64,000 nucleotides of DNA, from assembly GCA_019421385.1 (NCBI GenBank), contig JAHZFK010000009.1:14893-78892 (forward strand), read 5' to 3'. Position 1 is the first letter of the stretch, and each line of letters begins with the position of its first letter. The stretch is from Clostridiales bacterium (lineage in GTDB: Bacteria > Bacillota > Clostridia > Oscillospirales > Butyricicoccaceae). Below are positions 52,352 through 61,148 of this stretch, piece after piece. The notes below the pieces were generated by a model, which saw only the letters and a list, made by a program, of their open reading frames with translations, was not told the DNA's origin and made no database searches. A program made the position numbers and the translations under genes.

Positions 52352-53653
52352 ATGTTTTTGAAAACCGTGCTCGCGGACGGACAGGCCGAGCAGACCGTCA
52401 TCCGCGAGATGAAAGCGCGTGCGGCGGGTGCGCGTGGGGATATCGAACAGACCGTCCGCGCCATTATGGACGATGTGCAAGCGCGCGGCTGGGAGGCGGT
52501 CTGTGAATACGCGAAGAAATTCGATAAAAGCGAGCCGTACATCATCGAGCCCGCACAGCTCGACGCGGCTTATGCTGCTTGTTCGCCTGCGCTGATTACT
52601 GCACTCGAGAAAGCCGCGGCCAATATCCGCGATTATCATGAGCAGATGCTCGCCAAGTCGTGGGAATGGAAGCGCAGCGAGGGTGAAGTGCTCGGTCAGA
52701 CTGTGCGCGGACTTGCGCGCGTCGGCCTGTATGTGCCGGGCGGCACGGCGGCTTATCCGTCAAGCGTGCTGATGAATGCGATACCGGCTAAGGTTGCGGG
52801 CGTGGGTGAGCTGATTATGGTCACTCCGCCGACCGAAAATCTGTCCAATGAAGTGCTGGCCGCAGCGAAAATCGCGGGCGTGGATACCGTTATCGCCATC
52901 GGCGGCGTGCAGGCAATTGGCGCGCTGACCTATGGCGCGGGCTTTATCCCGCAGGTGGATAAAATCGTCGGCCCGGGCAACGCCTTTGTCGCGGCGGCGA
53001 AAAAGCTGGCCTTCGGCACGGTGGATATCGACATGATCGCAGGCCCCTCCGAGGTGCTGGTGATTGCCGACCATACGGCCAATCCGACGTGGGTCGCGGC
53101 TGATTTGCTGAGTCAGGCCGAACACGACCGTCTGGCTTCGGCTGTGCTGCTGACCGACTCAATGGCGCAGGCGCAGGCGATTTCTTGCGAAATGGAGCGT
53201 CAGGCAAGGGAACTGCCGCGCTGGGATATCGTCAAAGAGAGTGTGGCGAATTATGGCTGCGCGATCGTGTTTGACGATTTGAAAGACGCATGTAAGATGG
53301 CGGATGTGGTCGCGCCTGAGCATCTGGAGGTCGTGACGGCGAATCCGCGCGAGTGGCTGCCGTATTTGCACAATGCGGGCGCGATTTTCCTCGGACAGTA
53401 TGCGCCCGAGCCGCTCGGTGACTACATGGCAGGCCCCTGTCATGTGCTGCCGACCTCGGGGACGGCGCGGTTTTTCTCGCCGCTCTCGACCGATACGTTT
53501 TTGAAGAAAACCAGCGTGATCGAGTACACGCGCGACGCGCTCGAAAGCTATGCGCAGGATATCATTGCCCTCGCACAGAGCGAGCATTTGGACGCGCACG
53601 CCAACTCGGTCGCAGTGCGCTTTGCGGAGGTGAAAGACGATGCGAAAGGCTGA
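52352..53653 (+). CDS. hisD: Histidinol dehydrogenase
   Basis: A 433-residue zinc enzyme oxidising histidinol to histidine, the last step. Motifs: YVPGGTAAYPSSVLMNAIPA, GPGNAFVAAAKKLAFG, DMIAGPSEVLVIAD, SQAEHDRLASAV and LPTSGTARFFSPLS. It starts one base after the hisZG stop and overlaps hisB by 14 bp. Confidence 0.97.
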   Translation: MFLKTVLADGQAEQTVIREMKARAAGARGDIEQTVRAIMDDVQARGWEAVCEYAKKFDKSEPYIIEPAQLDAAYAACSPALITALEKAAANIRDYHEQMLAKSWEWKRSEGEVLGQTVRGLARVGLYVPGGTAAYPSSVLMNAIPAKVAGVGELIMVTPPTENLSNEVLAAAKIAGVDTVIAIGGVQAIGALTYGAGFIPQVDKIVGPGNAFVAAAKKLAFGTVDIDMIAGPSEVLVIADHTANPTWVAADLLSQAEHDRLASAVLLTDSMAQAQAISCEMERQARELPRWDIVKESVANYGCAIVFDDLKDACKMADVVAPEHLEVVTANPREWLPYLHNAGAIFLGQYAPEPLGDYMAGPCHVLPTSGTARFFSPLSTDTFLKKTSVIEYTRDALESYAQDIIALAQSEHLDAHANSVAVRFAEVKDDAKG

Positions 53654-54215
53654 GATAAAGCGCCGCACCAAAGAAACCGATATCACGCTGTCGCTCGATC
53701 TGGATGGCGGCGAACGCAAGATCGACACCGGCATCGGCTTTTTTGACCATATGCTGAACTCCTTTGCCGTGCATGGCGGGTTCGGCCTGACGCTCCAATG
53801 CAAGGGCGATTTGGAAGTTGACGGCCATCACACGGTCGAGGACTGCGGTATTGTGCTCGGACAGGCACTTGCCCAATGTTTGGGCGATAAGGCTGGTATT
53901 GCGCGCTTCGGGCAGGCATTTGTGCCGATGGATGAAGCGCTTGGCTTCTGCGCGCTGGATATTTCAGGCCGCCCCTATCTGGTGTTCGACGCACCCATGC
54001 CGCAGCCGATGTGTGGGCAGTATGACACTTGCTTGACCGTCGAGTTCATGCGAGCGCTGAGCGTAAACGCCGGGCTGACGCTGCATCTGAAATGCGAATA
54101 CGGCGATAACGCGCATCATATCACCGAAGCGCTGTACAAGGCGCTTGCGCGGGCGCTGCGGCAGGCGGTCACGGTGACAGGCGGCGGCGTTTTAAGTGCA
54201 AAGGGAGTACTGTGA
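53640..54215 (+). CDS. hisB: Imidazoleglycerol-phosphate dehydratase
   Basis: A 191-residue monofunctional HisB (no phosphatase domain). Metal-binding motifs are FFDHMLNSFAVHGGF, DGHHTVEDCGIVLGQAL and the C-terminal GDNAHHITEALYKALARAL. The ATG lies inside the end of hisD. The histidinol-phosphatase must be encoded elsewhere. Confidence 0.97.
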   Translation: MRKAEIKRRTKETDITLSLDLDGGERKIDTGIGFFDHMLNSFAVHGGFGLTLQCKGDLEVDGHHTVEDCGIVLGQALAQCLGDKAGIARFGQAFVPMDEALGFCALDISGRPYLVFDAPMPQPMCGQYDTCLTVEFMRALSVNAGLTLHLKCEYGDNAHHITEALYKALARALRQAVTVTGGGVLSAKGVL

Positions 54216-54832
54216 TGGGGTATATCGCAATTGTAGATTACGGCGCGGGCAATCTGATGAGCGTGCATAACACGCTGGATTTTCTGGGCTATGACAACAA
54301 GGTCGCGGACACGCCTGCGGTCATCGAGGACGCTTCCGGCGTGATTTTGCCGGGCGTGGGTGCGTTTCCGGATGCGATGGACGCGCTGCACGCTTCGGGA
54401 CTGACCGATGCGGTGCTGCGTGCGGCGCAAGAAAAGCCGTTTCTCGGCATTTGCCTTGGGATGCAGATGCTGTTTGAGGAGTCGGACGAGGTGCGGCTGT
54501 GCAAGGGACTTGGATTGCTGCCCGGCCGGATTGAGCGTATCCGAACCGAACTTAAACTGCCGCAAATCGGATGGAACGCACTGGACATTGTGCGTCCCAA
54601 CGCGATGACCGAGGGTATCCAGACCGGCGACTATGTGTACTTCGTGCATAGCTTCATGGCGTGTCCTGCGCAAGAAGACGATCTTGCCGCTGTGACCGAT
54701 TACGGTGCGCGCGTGCCCGCTATGGTGGCGCGCGGCAATCTGTTTGGCTGCCAGTTTCATCCGGAGAAAAGCGGAAAAGTAGGACTTCGTATGCTTCAAA
54801 ACTTTGCAAAACTGACGGAGGTGGACAAATGA
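54215..54832 (+). CDS. hisH: Imidazole glycerol phosphate synthase, glutaminase subunit
   Basis: A 205-residue class I glutaminase supplying ammonia to HisF. Motifs: IVDYGAGNLMSVHNTLDFLG, the nucleophile in FLGICLGMQMLFEES and the His-Glu pair in GCQFHPEKSGK. The ATG at 54215 overlaps the hisB stop (TGATG) and has AAGGGAG seven bases upstream; the GTG at 54212 is too close to that site. Confidence 0.96.
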   Translation: MGYIAIVDYGAGNLMSVHNTLDFLGYDNKVADTPAVIEDASGVILPGVGAFPDAMDALHASGLTDAVLRAAQEKPFLGICLGMQMLFEESDEVRLCKGLGLLPGRIERIRTELKLPQIGWNALDIVRPNAMTEGIQTGDYVYFVHSFMACPAQEDDLAAVTDYGARVPAMVARGNLFGCQFHPEKSGKVGLRMLQNFAKLTEVDK

Positions 54833-55542
54833 AGGTAATCCCGGCGATTGATTTGAAGGACGGACAGTGTGTGCGCCTGAAAAAAGGTGATTACGATACC
54901 GTGCATAAGGTAGCCGAGGACGCGGTCGAGACTGCGCGCAAGTTTATGGCCGCGGGCGCAACTATGATCCATATGGTCGATCTGGACGCGGCGAAGGATG
55001 GCTCACATGCCAATTATGATGTGGTCGAGCGGGTCATCCGTGAGACCGGCGCGGCGGTCGAGCTGGGCGGTGGCGTTCGCACGATGCAGGACGTTGAGGC
55101 GGTGCTGGCGCTTGGTGTCAAGCGCGTCATCATAGGATCGGCGGCGGTGCGCAACCCGCAGTTTGTGGCAGAAGCGGTCAAAAGATACGGCGATAAAATT
55201 GCGGTCGGCATCGACGCGAAATCTGAAACCGTGCGCACGGACGGCTGGCTGGGCGACAGCGGCGAGAATTACATTTCGTTTGCCGAGCGGATGGAATCTT
55301 ACGGCGTGAAAACGATTATTTTCACCGATATCGACAAGGATGGTATGCTTGCCGGCCCGAATTTTGACCAGCTTGCAGCGTTGCGGGCAACGGTGTCCTG
55401 CCGCATTGCTGCATCGGGTGGTGTGTCTACGCTGGATGATATTCGTCAGCTCAAGCGCCTGGGCATTGACGCGGCCATTGCAGGCAAAGCGGTTTACACG
55501 GGCAAGCTCGATTTGCCCGCTGCAATCAAGGAGGCCGAGTGA
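54829..55542 (+). CDS. hisA: ProFAR isomerase
   Basis: A 237-residue TIM barrel opening the aminoimidazole carboxamide ribotide intermediate. Motifs: [36 protein letters not shown] and [14 protein letters not shown]. The ATG overlaps the hisH stop (ATGA). Very similar in fold to the next gene, hisF, as usual. Confidence 0.96.
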   Translation: MKVIPAIDLKDGQCVRLKKGDYDTVHKVAEDAVETARKFMAAGATMIHMVDLDAAKDGSHANYDVVERVIRETGAAVELGGGVRTMQDVEAVLALGVKRVIIGSAAVRNPQFVAEAVKRYGDKIAVGIDAKSETVRTDGWLGDSGENYISFAERMESYGVKTIIFTDIDKDGMLAGPNFDQLAALRATVSCRIAASGGVSTLDDIRQLKRLGIDAAIAGKAVYTGKLDLPAAIKEAE

Positions 55543-56306
55543 TGCTGGCCAAACGCATTATCCCTTGTCTGGACGTCAAGGACGGCCGGGTGGTCAAGGG
55601 AGTCAATTTCGTTGGCCTGCGTGACGCGGGCGATCCGGTGGAACTGGCGAAATTCTATTCGCAGGAGGGCGCGGACGAGATCGTCTTCCTCGATATCACT
55701 GCCACAAGCGACGGCCGTGACACGATCGCAGACGTGGTGCGCCGCACCTGCCGCGAGGTGTTCGTTCCGGTCACGGTCGGCGGCGGCATCCGCACAGTGG
55801 ACGATTTTCGTGATATCCTGCGCGCGGGCGCGGATAAGATTTCGGTCAATTCGGCGGCGGTGAAAAATCCGGGTCTGGTGGATGCCGCTGCGGAAAAATA
55901 CGGCAGCCAGTGCGTGGTCGTTGCGATTGACGGTCGAAAAACGGGCAAGACACCGTCGGGCTTTGAGGTATACGTCGCGGGTGGCCGTACGCCGACCGGC
56001 ATAGATGCGGTCGCGTGGGCGCGGGAAGTATACGAGCGCGGCGCGGGTGAGATTTTGCTGACTTCGATGGACAAGGACGGCACCAAGTCGGGCTTTGACC
56101 TTGAACTGACACGCGCGGTGGTGGATGCGGTTGGCATCCCGGTGATTGCGTCCGGTGGCTGCGGCTCATTGGAGCACTTCTCTGAGGTGTTCGAGAAAAC
56201 GGGCTGTGACGCGGCGCTTGCTGCCAGTTTGTTCCACTATGGTGAATTGACTGTGGGCGAGGTCAAGACGCATCTGCACGAAAAAAACATTCCGGTGAGG
56301 TTGTGA
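55542..56306 (+). CDS. hisF: Imidazole glycerol phosphate synthase, cyclase subunit
   Basis: A 254-residue TIM barrel, partner of HisH. Motifs: [20 protein letters not shown] (catalytic D11-type residue), [33 protein letters not shown] and [11 protein letters not shown]. The ATG at 55542 overlaps the hisA stop and has AAGGAGG seven bases upstream, favoured over the GTG one codon earlier. Confidence 0.96.
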   Translation: MLAKRIIPCLDVKDGRVVKGVNFVGLRDAGDPVELAKFYSQEGADEIVFLDITATSDGRDTIADVVRRTCREVFVPVTVGGGIRTVDDFRDILRAGADKISVNSAAVKNPGLVDAAAEKYGSQCVVVAIDGRKTGKTPSGFEVYVAGGRTPTGIDAVAWAREVYERGAGEILLTSMDKDGTKSGFDLELTRAVVDAVGIPVIASGGCGSLEHFSEVFEKTGCDAALAASLFHYGELTVGEVKTHLHEKNIPVRL

Positions 56307-56309
56307 GCA

Positions 56310-56642
56310 ATGGATCTGAGCAAATTTTTTGTCAAAGCGCCGCTGATTCCGGTGATTTGTCAGGACGAGCGGAACGGCGAGGTGCTCATGCTGGGCTATG
56401 CCAATGAAGAGGCACTCAAGCTGACCATGGACACCGGCACGGCGTGGTTTTTCTCGCGTTCGCGGCAGAAGCTGTGGAACAAGGGCGAGACCTCGGGCAA
56501 CTTTATTTTTGTGAGCCGTATCCTGTCCGATTGTGACGATGATACGCTGATTTATGTCGGCATTCCCAAGGGGCCGGTTTGTCATACGGGCAACCGCACC
56601 TGTTTTTACACCACCTTGTGGGAAAAGGAGGAGCAGTCGTGA
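56310..56642 (+). CDS. hisI: Phosphoribosyl-AMP cyclohydrolase
   Basis: A 110-residue monofunctional HisI (no fused HisE). Zinc and substrate motifs: [40 protein letters not shown] and [13 protein letters not shown]. It starts three bases after hisF. Its stop overlaps the next small ORF (TGATG). Confidence 0.95.
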   Translation: MDLSKFFVKAPLIPVICQDERNGEVLMLGYANEEALKLTMDTGTAWFFSRSRQKLWNKGETSGNFIFVSRILSDCDDDTLIYVGIPKGPVCHTGNRTCFYTTLWEKEEQS

Positions 56643-56743
56643 TGGCGTTCCCTTTGGTGACCGTAGTGGGCTTTGTAGTCGGTGCAGTTGTGGCGATTGC
56701 GCTGATTGCCGTGTTGGTGATGCTGATTACCAAGCGGCAGTGA
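56642..56743 (+). CDS. 33-residue membrane peptide within the his operon
   Basis: A tiny ORF starting [16 protein letters not shown] and ending MLITKRQ: one continuous hydrophobic helix (about residues 4-30) with a short basic tail, so N-out/C-in topology is likely. Its ATG overlaps the hisI stop and AAAGGAGGAG lies just upstream, both signs of real translation. It separates hisI from hisE, which are often fused. The family is not recognised; it may be a micropeptide that tethers or regulates, or a by-product of operon rearrangement. Confidence 0.6.
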   Translation: MAFPLVTVVGFVVGAVVAIALIAVLVMLITKRQ

Positions 56744-56774
56744 CCGAAGAAAAATAATAAGGAGGACGAATGAC

Positions 56775-57098
56775 GTGAATTCGTTTGAGCAGATGGAGGC
56801 GGTCATCGCGCAGCGCCGCGCGGAGCCGCAGGAGAATTCCTATACCTGTTACCTGTTTGAAAAGGGTCTGGACAAGATCCTCAAAAAGGTGGGCGAGGAG
56901 TGCGCGGAGACCATTATTGCCGCCAAAAACGGAGACAAGGAAGAACTGGTTGGCGAGATCAACGACGTATTCTATCACATGATGGTGATGATGAACGAAT
57001 GCGGCGTGACGCTTGAGGACGTATGCGCGGAGATGGATAAGCGCGCTGAGAAGATCGGCAACCTCAAGCAGTTCCACGTTTCCGATCACAATACCTGA
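56775..57098 (+). CDS. hisE: Phosphoribosyl-ATP pyrophosphatase
   Basis: A 107-residue all-helical MazG-like enzyme for the second step. Key motif: KVGEECAETIIAAKNGDKEE, with ENDVFYHMM-type helix (INDVFYHMMVMM). GTG start at 56775 behind AAGGAGG; a nearby ATG at 56770 runs into TGA after two codons. It is the last gene of the operon; hisC is not in the window. Confidence 0.94.
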   Translation: MNSFEQMEAVIAQRRAEPQENSYTCYLFEKGLDKILKKVGEECAETIIAAKNGDKEELVGEINDVFYHMMVMMNECGVTLEDVCAEMDKRAEKIGNLKQFHVSDHNT

Positions 57099-57206
57099 TT
57101 TTACAACAGAACAAATCCCTTTCCTGCATCGTGTTTATGATAGAAACACGCAAGGCTGTCAGAAAACCGGGCGGTCAAATGTCTTTTCAGCAGGAGGAGA
57201 AAATTT

Positions 57207-57250
57207 CCCTCGAATTTTACAGATTTGCTGTAACGATTCGGGGGTTTTTT
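57207..57250 (+). terminator. Terminator of the histidine operon
   Basis: A long stem CCCTCGAAT-TTTACAG / CTGTAA-CGATTCGGGG with an ATTT loop, followed by TTTTTT. It lies 108 bp after hisE. The rest of the 289-bp gap has one small hairpin (CGTGTTT/AAACACG near 57130-57150) and no gene that I can support. Confidence 0.85.
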
Positions 57251-57387
57251 GACTCTTATGGATAGAGACTGCGGAAACCTTCAGAAAACTTTAAGAATTT
57301 TCGCGGCAAAATCCTAAGAATATCCTGCTATGCTGAGTACATCGGACAGGGGCTGTATGTGTGACAGCCGGAAAGGGGAAAACTGAT

Positions 57388-58293
57388 ATGACGACTCGTT
57401 ATGCTGTGATAGAGAGACAGGAACAAACACCGCGCACCGCGCCTCGCCCGGCACGGCGGCGCACCCGCCGTAAAGCGCGCAAGCGCCGGCATCCTTTCCG
57501 ACTGTTGATGACGCTGATTGTGTTGGGCGTTGCGGTCTGGTTTTTGCCGCGCGCTGCAACCAGCGGCATTGCTGCGCTGCGTTGGCAGCTGGACGGCGTG
57601 GACGTCAAAAGCGGAACGGCAGCGGAAATCTTTCAGCTTTCGCTGACAGACAGCCGCGCGGGTGAGATTTTGCAGCATCCGGAAAACTATCCGCCCGCAT
57701 TGCTTGAACTGTTGGCGGGCAATCATGAAACGCTGGACTTTGTGCTGGGGTATCCGACACATCATGCAGACGCGCCTGCCGAAAACCTGATCGAACCGCT
57801 CGATACCGTGCCGCTGCTGCTGCAATGGGATAGCCGCTGGGGGTATCAGGATTACGGCGGCAGCACGATCGCGGTCAGCGGCTGCGCGCCGACCAGCCTT
57901 GCGATGGCGGCGGCATACCTGACCGGGGACAGCACGGTCACGCCTTATCGGGTGTCACGCTATGCCGCGGAGCAAGGGTATTACATACCGGGGCAGGGGA
58001 CAAGCTGGTCTCTTCTGAGCGAGGGCGCTGCTGCATTCGGGATCAGCTGCCGCCAGCTTTCGCTGGATAAGGCGCAGATCGACGCGGCGTTGGACGCAGG
58101 CCAGCCGGTGATCTGTTCCATGCTGCCGGGCGATTTTACGACCGAAGGCCACTTTATCGTGCTGTCCGGACGGACTGGTAACGACGCGTATGAAGTGCGC
58201 GACCCGAATAGCGTCAAACGCAGTGAAAAGACATGGTCTTACGACCAGCTTTCCGGTCAGATCGCAGCATTGTGGTCGTGTTCCCGCATATGA
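57388..58293 (+). CDS. C39-like cysteine peptidase, membrane-anchored
   Basis: A 301-residue protein. A basic cytoplasmic tail rich in Arg/Lys (about residues 12-42) precedes one membrane helix (about 44-62), giving an extracytoplasmic C-terminal domain. That domain (about 135-300) fits the Peptidase_C39_2 family: LLQWDSRWGYQDYGG, the probable nucleophile in VSGCAPTSLAMAAAYL, the histidine in GHFIVLSG and the late DPNS. Its substrate is unknown; cell-wall or peptide hydrolysis is possible. ATG 57388 is preferred over a GTG at 57361. Monocistronic with a terminator. Confidence 0.82.
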   Translation: MTTRYAVIERQEQTPRTAPRPARRRTRRKARKRRHPFRLLMTLIVLGVAVWFLPRAATSGIAALRWQLDGVDVKSGTAAEIFQLSLTDSRAGEILQHPENYPPALLELLAGNHETLDFVLGYPTHHADAPAENLIEPLDTVPLLLQWDSRWGYQDYGGSTIAVSGCAPTSLAMAAAYLTGDSTVTPYRVSRYAAEQGYYIPGQGTSWSLLSEGAAAFGISCRQLSLDKAQIDAALDAGQPVICSMLPGDFTTEGHFIVLSGRTGNDAYEVRDPNSVKRSEKTWSYDQLSGQIAALWSCSRI

Positions 58294-58297
58294 TATG

Positions 58298-58324
58298 AAA
58301 AGGGGCGTATTTGCGCCCCTTTGT
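58298..58324 (+). terminator. Terminator after the C39-like gene
   Basis: AAAGGGGCG / CGCCCCTTT stem with a short TATTTG loop, then TTGTCTTG. Confidence 0.8.
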
Positions 58325-58325
58325 C

Positions 58326-58354
58326 TTGCCTGCATGAGGAAAACGTGATATGCT
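58326..58354 (+). promoter_or_regulatory. Promoter for the PNPOx-like gene
   Basis: TTGCCT (58326-58331), 17 bp, TATGCT (58349-58354), 21 bp before the ATG. Confidence 0.5.
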
Positions 58355-58374
58355 GGTGCAGAGGTGAAAACATC

Positions 58375-58854
58375 ATGCGCAGAAAAGACAGAGAAATCAC
58401 AGGACGGGAGAATATCGAGCCGATTTTGCAGGCGTGCAAAACATGCCGTCTGGCGATGATCGCAGACGGTATGCCGTATGTCATTCCGCTGAATTTTGGC
58501 TATACATGGGATGAGAGCGGCCTGACAATCTATTTTCACAGCGGCATAAAGGGCAAGAAGATCGACGCGCTGCGTGCGGACCCGCGCGTTTGCTTTGAGA
58601 TGGATACCGAAATGGGTCTGACCGGCGAAGGTGATTTGGCCTGCCGGTACAGCTTTGCATTTTCGTCGGTCGTGGGATATGGCAGCGTGCAGTTTGCGCA
58701 GAATAACGAGGAGAAGCGTCGCGGCTTTGACGTCATCATGGAGCATCAGACCGGACGCGGAGATTGGACGTATACCGATGCTGCGCTGTCTGTGGCTGAG
58801 GTGTTCTGGGTTCATGCGGATTCGTTTGAGGGCTCGCAAAAGCTGCCGAAATAA
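58375..58854 (+). CDS. Pyridoxamine 5'-phosphate oxidase-fold (NimA-like) flavoprotein
   Basis: A 159-residue split-barrel protein. MRRKDREITGRENIEPILQA and CRLAMIADGMPYVIPLNFGY are the pattern of NimA/FMN-binding PNPOx-like proteins; FHSGIKGKKIDALRADPRV follows. Relatives bind FMN, and some reduce nitroimidazoles; the physiological substrate is unknown. ATG 58375 follows AGAGGTGA. Confidence 0.85.
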   Translation: MRRKDREITGRENIEPILQACKTCRLAMIADGMPYVIPLNFGYTWDESGLTIYFHSGIKGKKIDALRADPRVCFEMDTEMGLTGEGDLACRYSFAFSSVVGYGSVQFAQNNEEKRRGFDVIMEHQTGRGDWTYTDAALSVAEVFWVHADSFEGSQKLPK

Positions 58855-58881
58855 CCGCGTGTTTTACAAATGCGGCAAAAG

Positions 58882-58919
58882 AAAACCGCCGGAAACCAAT
58901 TTGGTCTCCGGCGGTTTTG
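58882..58919. terminator. Bidirectional terminator
   Basis: AAAACCGCCGGA / TCCGGCGGTTTT stem, with additional pairing ACC/GGT in the loop, between convergent genes. Confidence 0.9.
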
Positions 58920-58935
58920 TATGCATACAAAGAGA

Positions 58936-59535
58936 TTATGCCCAAAAGTCCTGCGCGAGCTGATCGGCTTGTGCTTCGGCCTCGCATAGCAATGCTTCTG
59001 CATCGTTTCCGACAATATCCAGTCCCTCTGCGGCGAGCGTGTCAAAGCGTCCTTGGCTGAGCAGCTTGCAGATCGAACGCAGATAGGCGGAACCGTGGTC
59101 CGCAAGTACCGGATCGGCGTTATCCACAATACCACCGCGCGTGGTGACATAGACAAACCGCTGCAAGCGGCAGTCGCCCACGGGATAGTTGTCGTTGCCA
59201 TAGTGAAAAGTCAGGCCAGTAACGCACAGGCGTTCCAGATAATTGCGCACCATCGACGGTACGCTCAGATCCCAGAAGGGGCAGGCCAGCACGACCGCGT
59301 CCGCGTTTTTGAACTGGTTGGCAAGTGCAAAAAACGGCAGGCTGAACGCACCGGAAGCAGAAAGCGCATCGCGTTCCGCGATGTCCTTGGCGTCATAGGG
59401 GGTCAGGTGCAGCGCGGGCAGAGCGAGCACCTCGATTTCCGCGTCCGGGATCTGGCGGATCAGTCGCTGCGCCAGACGAAGGGTGCGGGAGCTGGCTCCG
59501 CGGGTGCATCCGTTGACAAACAATACTTTTTTCAT
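58936..59535 (-). CDS. NAD(P)H-dependent flavodoxin-fold oxidoreductase
   Basis: A 199-residue FMN protein of the NAD(P)H dehydrogenase (quinone)/Flavodoxin_2 type. The phosphate loop is LFVNGCTRGASSRTLRLAQ; the core pattern is ADAVVLACPFWDLSVPSMVRNYLERL, and VYVTTRGGI completes the flavin site. The start at 59535 follows AGGAG; upstream frame lacks family similarity. It lies 7 bp after the zinc-ribbon gene on the same strand. Confidence 0.88.
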   Translation of the reverse strand: MKKVLFVNGCTRGASSRTLRLAQRLIRQIPDAEIEVLALPALHLTPYDAKDIAERDALSASGAFSLPFFALANQFKNADAVVLACPFWDLSVPSMVRNYLERLCVTGLTFHYGNDNYPVGDCRLQRFVYVTTRGGIVDNADPVLADHGSAYLRSICKLLSQGRFDTLAAEGLDIVGNDAEALLCEAEAQADQLAQDFWA

Positions 59536-59542
59536 ATCGGTT

Positions 59543-59950
59543 TTACTCCTTTGGCAGTTGCTTGCCGCATTTGCGGCAGAAAGCGAAATCATTTTGCACC
59601 GGCGCGCCGCAGTATGGGCAGAAGCTGCCGCTGGTCGGCGGCACTTCCGACGTATGCTTGGGCTGGCCGCCAAAATGCTGGTTGAGCGGATCGGGTTCCT
59701 CGGTATCATCCGTGATGTCAAATTCAGAATAACGGTTTTTGCCGGTGGCGTTCTTGAAGTTGTAAACCACATTGACAACGCCGATGATGATGAACAGCAC
59801 GCCGAACAGCGGGAAGATCACGCCGACAAGGCCAAAGCCCTGCGTCATGGATGCGGCAAGTACGGTCCAAAAGATGCCGAATACGATGCCGAACACGGCA
59901 CCGAAGCCGCCCATCATCGAGGGACCGCGGCCGGGTTTGATGCTTTTCAT
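59543..59950 (-). CDS. Membrane protein with C-terminal double zinc ribbon
   Basis: A 135-residue protein. Two hydrophobic helices (about residues 15-36 and 40-62) precede an acidic linker and a C-terminal zinc ribbon with CPYCGAPVQNDFAFCRKCG (ligands CxxC...CxxC). The ribbon is likely cytoplasmic. It is not related in layout to the pair at 4456-5237, where the ribbon is N-terminal. Function unknown. GGTGGAG supplies the ribosome site. Confidence 0.75.
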   Translation of the reverse strand: MKSIKPGRGPSMMGGFGAVFGIVFGIFWTVLAASMTQGFGLVGVIFPLFGVLFIIIGVVNVVYNFKNATGKNRYSEFDITDDTEEPDPLNQHFGGQPKHTSEVPPTSGSFCPYCGAPVQNDFAFCRKCGKQLPKE

Positions 59951-60003
59951 AGTACTCCACCTGCCTTTGCTTCATCATAGCACAGGGAAGGTCAAAAGAC
60001 AAG

Positions 60004-60036
60004 AAAACCGCTCCTTTTTTTGAAAGGAGCGGTAAA
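60004..60036 (-). terminator. Terminator after the rubredoxin gene
   Basis: ACCGCTCCTTT / AAAGGAGCGGT stem; on the minus strand it ends in TTTTCTT, separating the rubredoxin gene from the zinc-ribbon unit. Confidence 0.88.
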
Positions 60037-60053
60037 AAATTCGATACAGATAT

Positions 60054-60686
60054 TCAGGCTTCGCTTCGCTTGACAAATTTGCTGCGCGGGGCGCGGCAAA
60101 TCGGGCAGACATAGTCGTCCGGAATGGACTCGTCCAGACGGACATAGCCACAAACAGTGCACTTCCAACCGGCATCCGGTCCAACCTCATGATAAACGGG
60201 TGCTGCGGGTGGTGCGTCCTTGCCGCGGTTCTCCAGCGCTTTTACGGTCAGGCAATCGCCGTCAGCAAGCACCTCGGCATCGGTCAGTTCACAGATAAAC
60301 AGCGTGTACGAGCCGATGGCGACCGTTTCGGTCACGCGCAGGCTCAGGCGGGAAACCATACCCTCCTTGAGGAACGGGCAGCCGTTGGCATCGGTTTCAA
60401 ACGGGAACGAAGCAAACTTGTCGATTGCCCGGCCGGATTTATAGCCGAACTCATTGACGATTTTTTCGTCTGCGTCCTGCGAAAGCAGGGTCACAGCGGC
60501 AACACCGCTCTTTTTCAGTGCCGCGCTGGTAGCCGAGTCGTTATTGAGGGACAGCGTAAACTTCGGCGGGCGGGACGAGGTCACCTGATGAAGCGAATTG
60601 ATGATGCAGCCGAAATTCTTGCCATCGGCTGCGGTTGAGATCAGCGCAAGACTATAATCGAGCTTTTTGTAGGCGGCATTATTCAT
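60054..60686 (-). CDS. High-molecular-weight rubredoxin (flavin reductase-rubredoxin fusion)
   Basis: A 210-residue two-domain redox protein. Residues 1-150 form a flavin-reductase (flavoredoxin-type, FMN) domain (ALISTAADGKNFGCIINSL...). Residues 170-205 are a rubredoxin with WKCTVCGYV and YVCPICRAP, the four iron ligands. Fusions of this kind (Hrb, described from Moorella) pass electrons from NADH to flavodiiron oxygen or nitric-oxide reductases, protecting anaerobes from oxygen. No flavodiiron gene is adjacent. Confidence 0.92.
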   Translation of the reverse strand: MNNAAYKKLDYSLALISTAADGKNFGCIINSLHQVTSSRPPKFTLSLNNDSATSAALKKSGVAAVTLLSQDADEKIVNEFGYKSGRAIDKFASFPFETDANGCPFLKEGMVSRLSLRVTETVAIGSYTLFICELTDAEVLADGDCLTVKALENRGKDAPPAAPVYHEVGPDAGWKCTVCGYVRLDESIPDDYVCPICRAPRSKFVKRSEA

Positions 60687-60737
60687 AGAGCAGCTCCCTT
60701 TCTGATGCTATTAGAATTCGTTACTAATTACAAATCA

Positions 60738-60766
60738 ATACTACCATATATGAAAGGGAATTGCTA
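60738..60766 (-). promoter_or_regulatory. Promoter for the rubredoxin gene
   Basis: Minus strand TAGCAA (60766-60761), 17 bp, TAGTAT (60743-60738). Downstream, ATTAG-AATTCGTTA-CTAAT (60709-60727) is an inverted repeat that could hold a redox regulator. Confidence 0.45.
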
Positions 60767-60805
60767 CATCAAAAGCACCAAAGTTGCAGGGCGGAATTTA
60801 GAGAA

Positions 60806-61147
60806 TCATAACAGATTGATGAAGCTGGGGCGTTCCAGATCGGGCAGATGATTGAGTTGGGCGAGCAGTTCGGTACGGTCGAGCAGAAAATCATCGGAGT
60901 TTTTGTCCTTTTGGTATGCGGCAAGCACGCGGTCAAACAGACGGTCGGCCTGATCGATTTCATCATGCAGCAGCAGGGAGCCGAGCAAAAGCTGTGCATC
61001 GTCCCAGTGCTGGTGCGCCGTAGCCAGATCGCCTGCTTCGATTTCGCGGACAATGCGGTCGGTCACCTGCTCCACCGCATACAGGCTCCACCAACTGCCC
61101 CAAATGAGAAGCGCCAGCAACAGCAGAGCAATGCAAAGACGCCGCAT
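60806..61147 (-). CDS. DUF4363 family protein
   Basis: A 113-residue protein with an N-terminal signal/membrane helix (about residues 4-22) and a helical extracytoplasmic region containing HQHWDDAQLLLGSLLLHDEID. The pattern and the position directly downstream of a DUF421 gene fit DUF4363. Starts one base after DUF421. Function unknown; presumably works with its neighbour in the envelope. Confidence 0.82.
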   Translation of the reverse strand: MRRLCIALLLLALLIWGSWWSLYAVEQVTDRIVREIEAGDLATAHQHWDDAQLLLGSLLLHDEIDQADRLFDRVLAAYQKDKNSDDFLLDRTELLAQLNHLPDLERPSFINLL

Positions 61148-61148
61148 A

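Noticed and set aside
57173..57259. 28-codon ORF between hisE and the C39-like gene
   Set aside because: It runs through the his operon terminator stem, so its coding look is a by-product of the hairpin.
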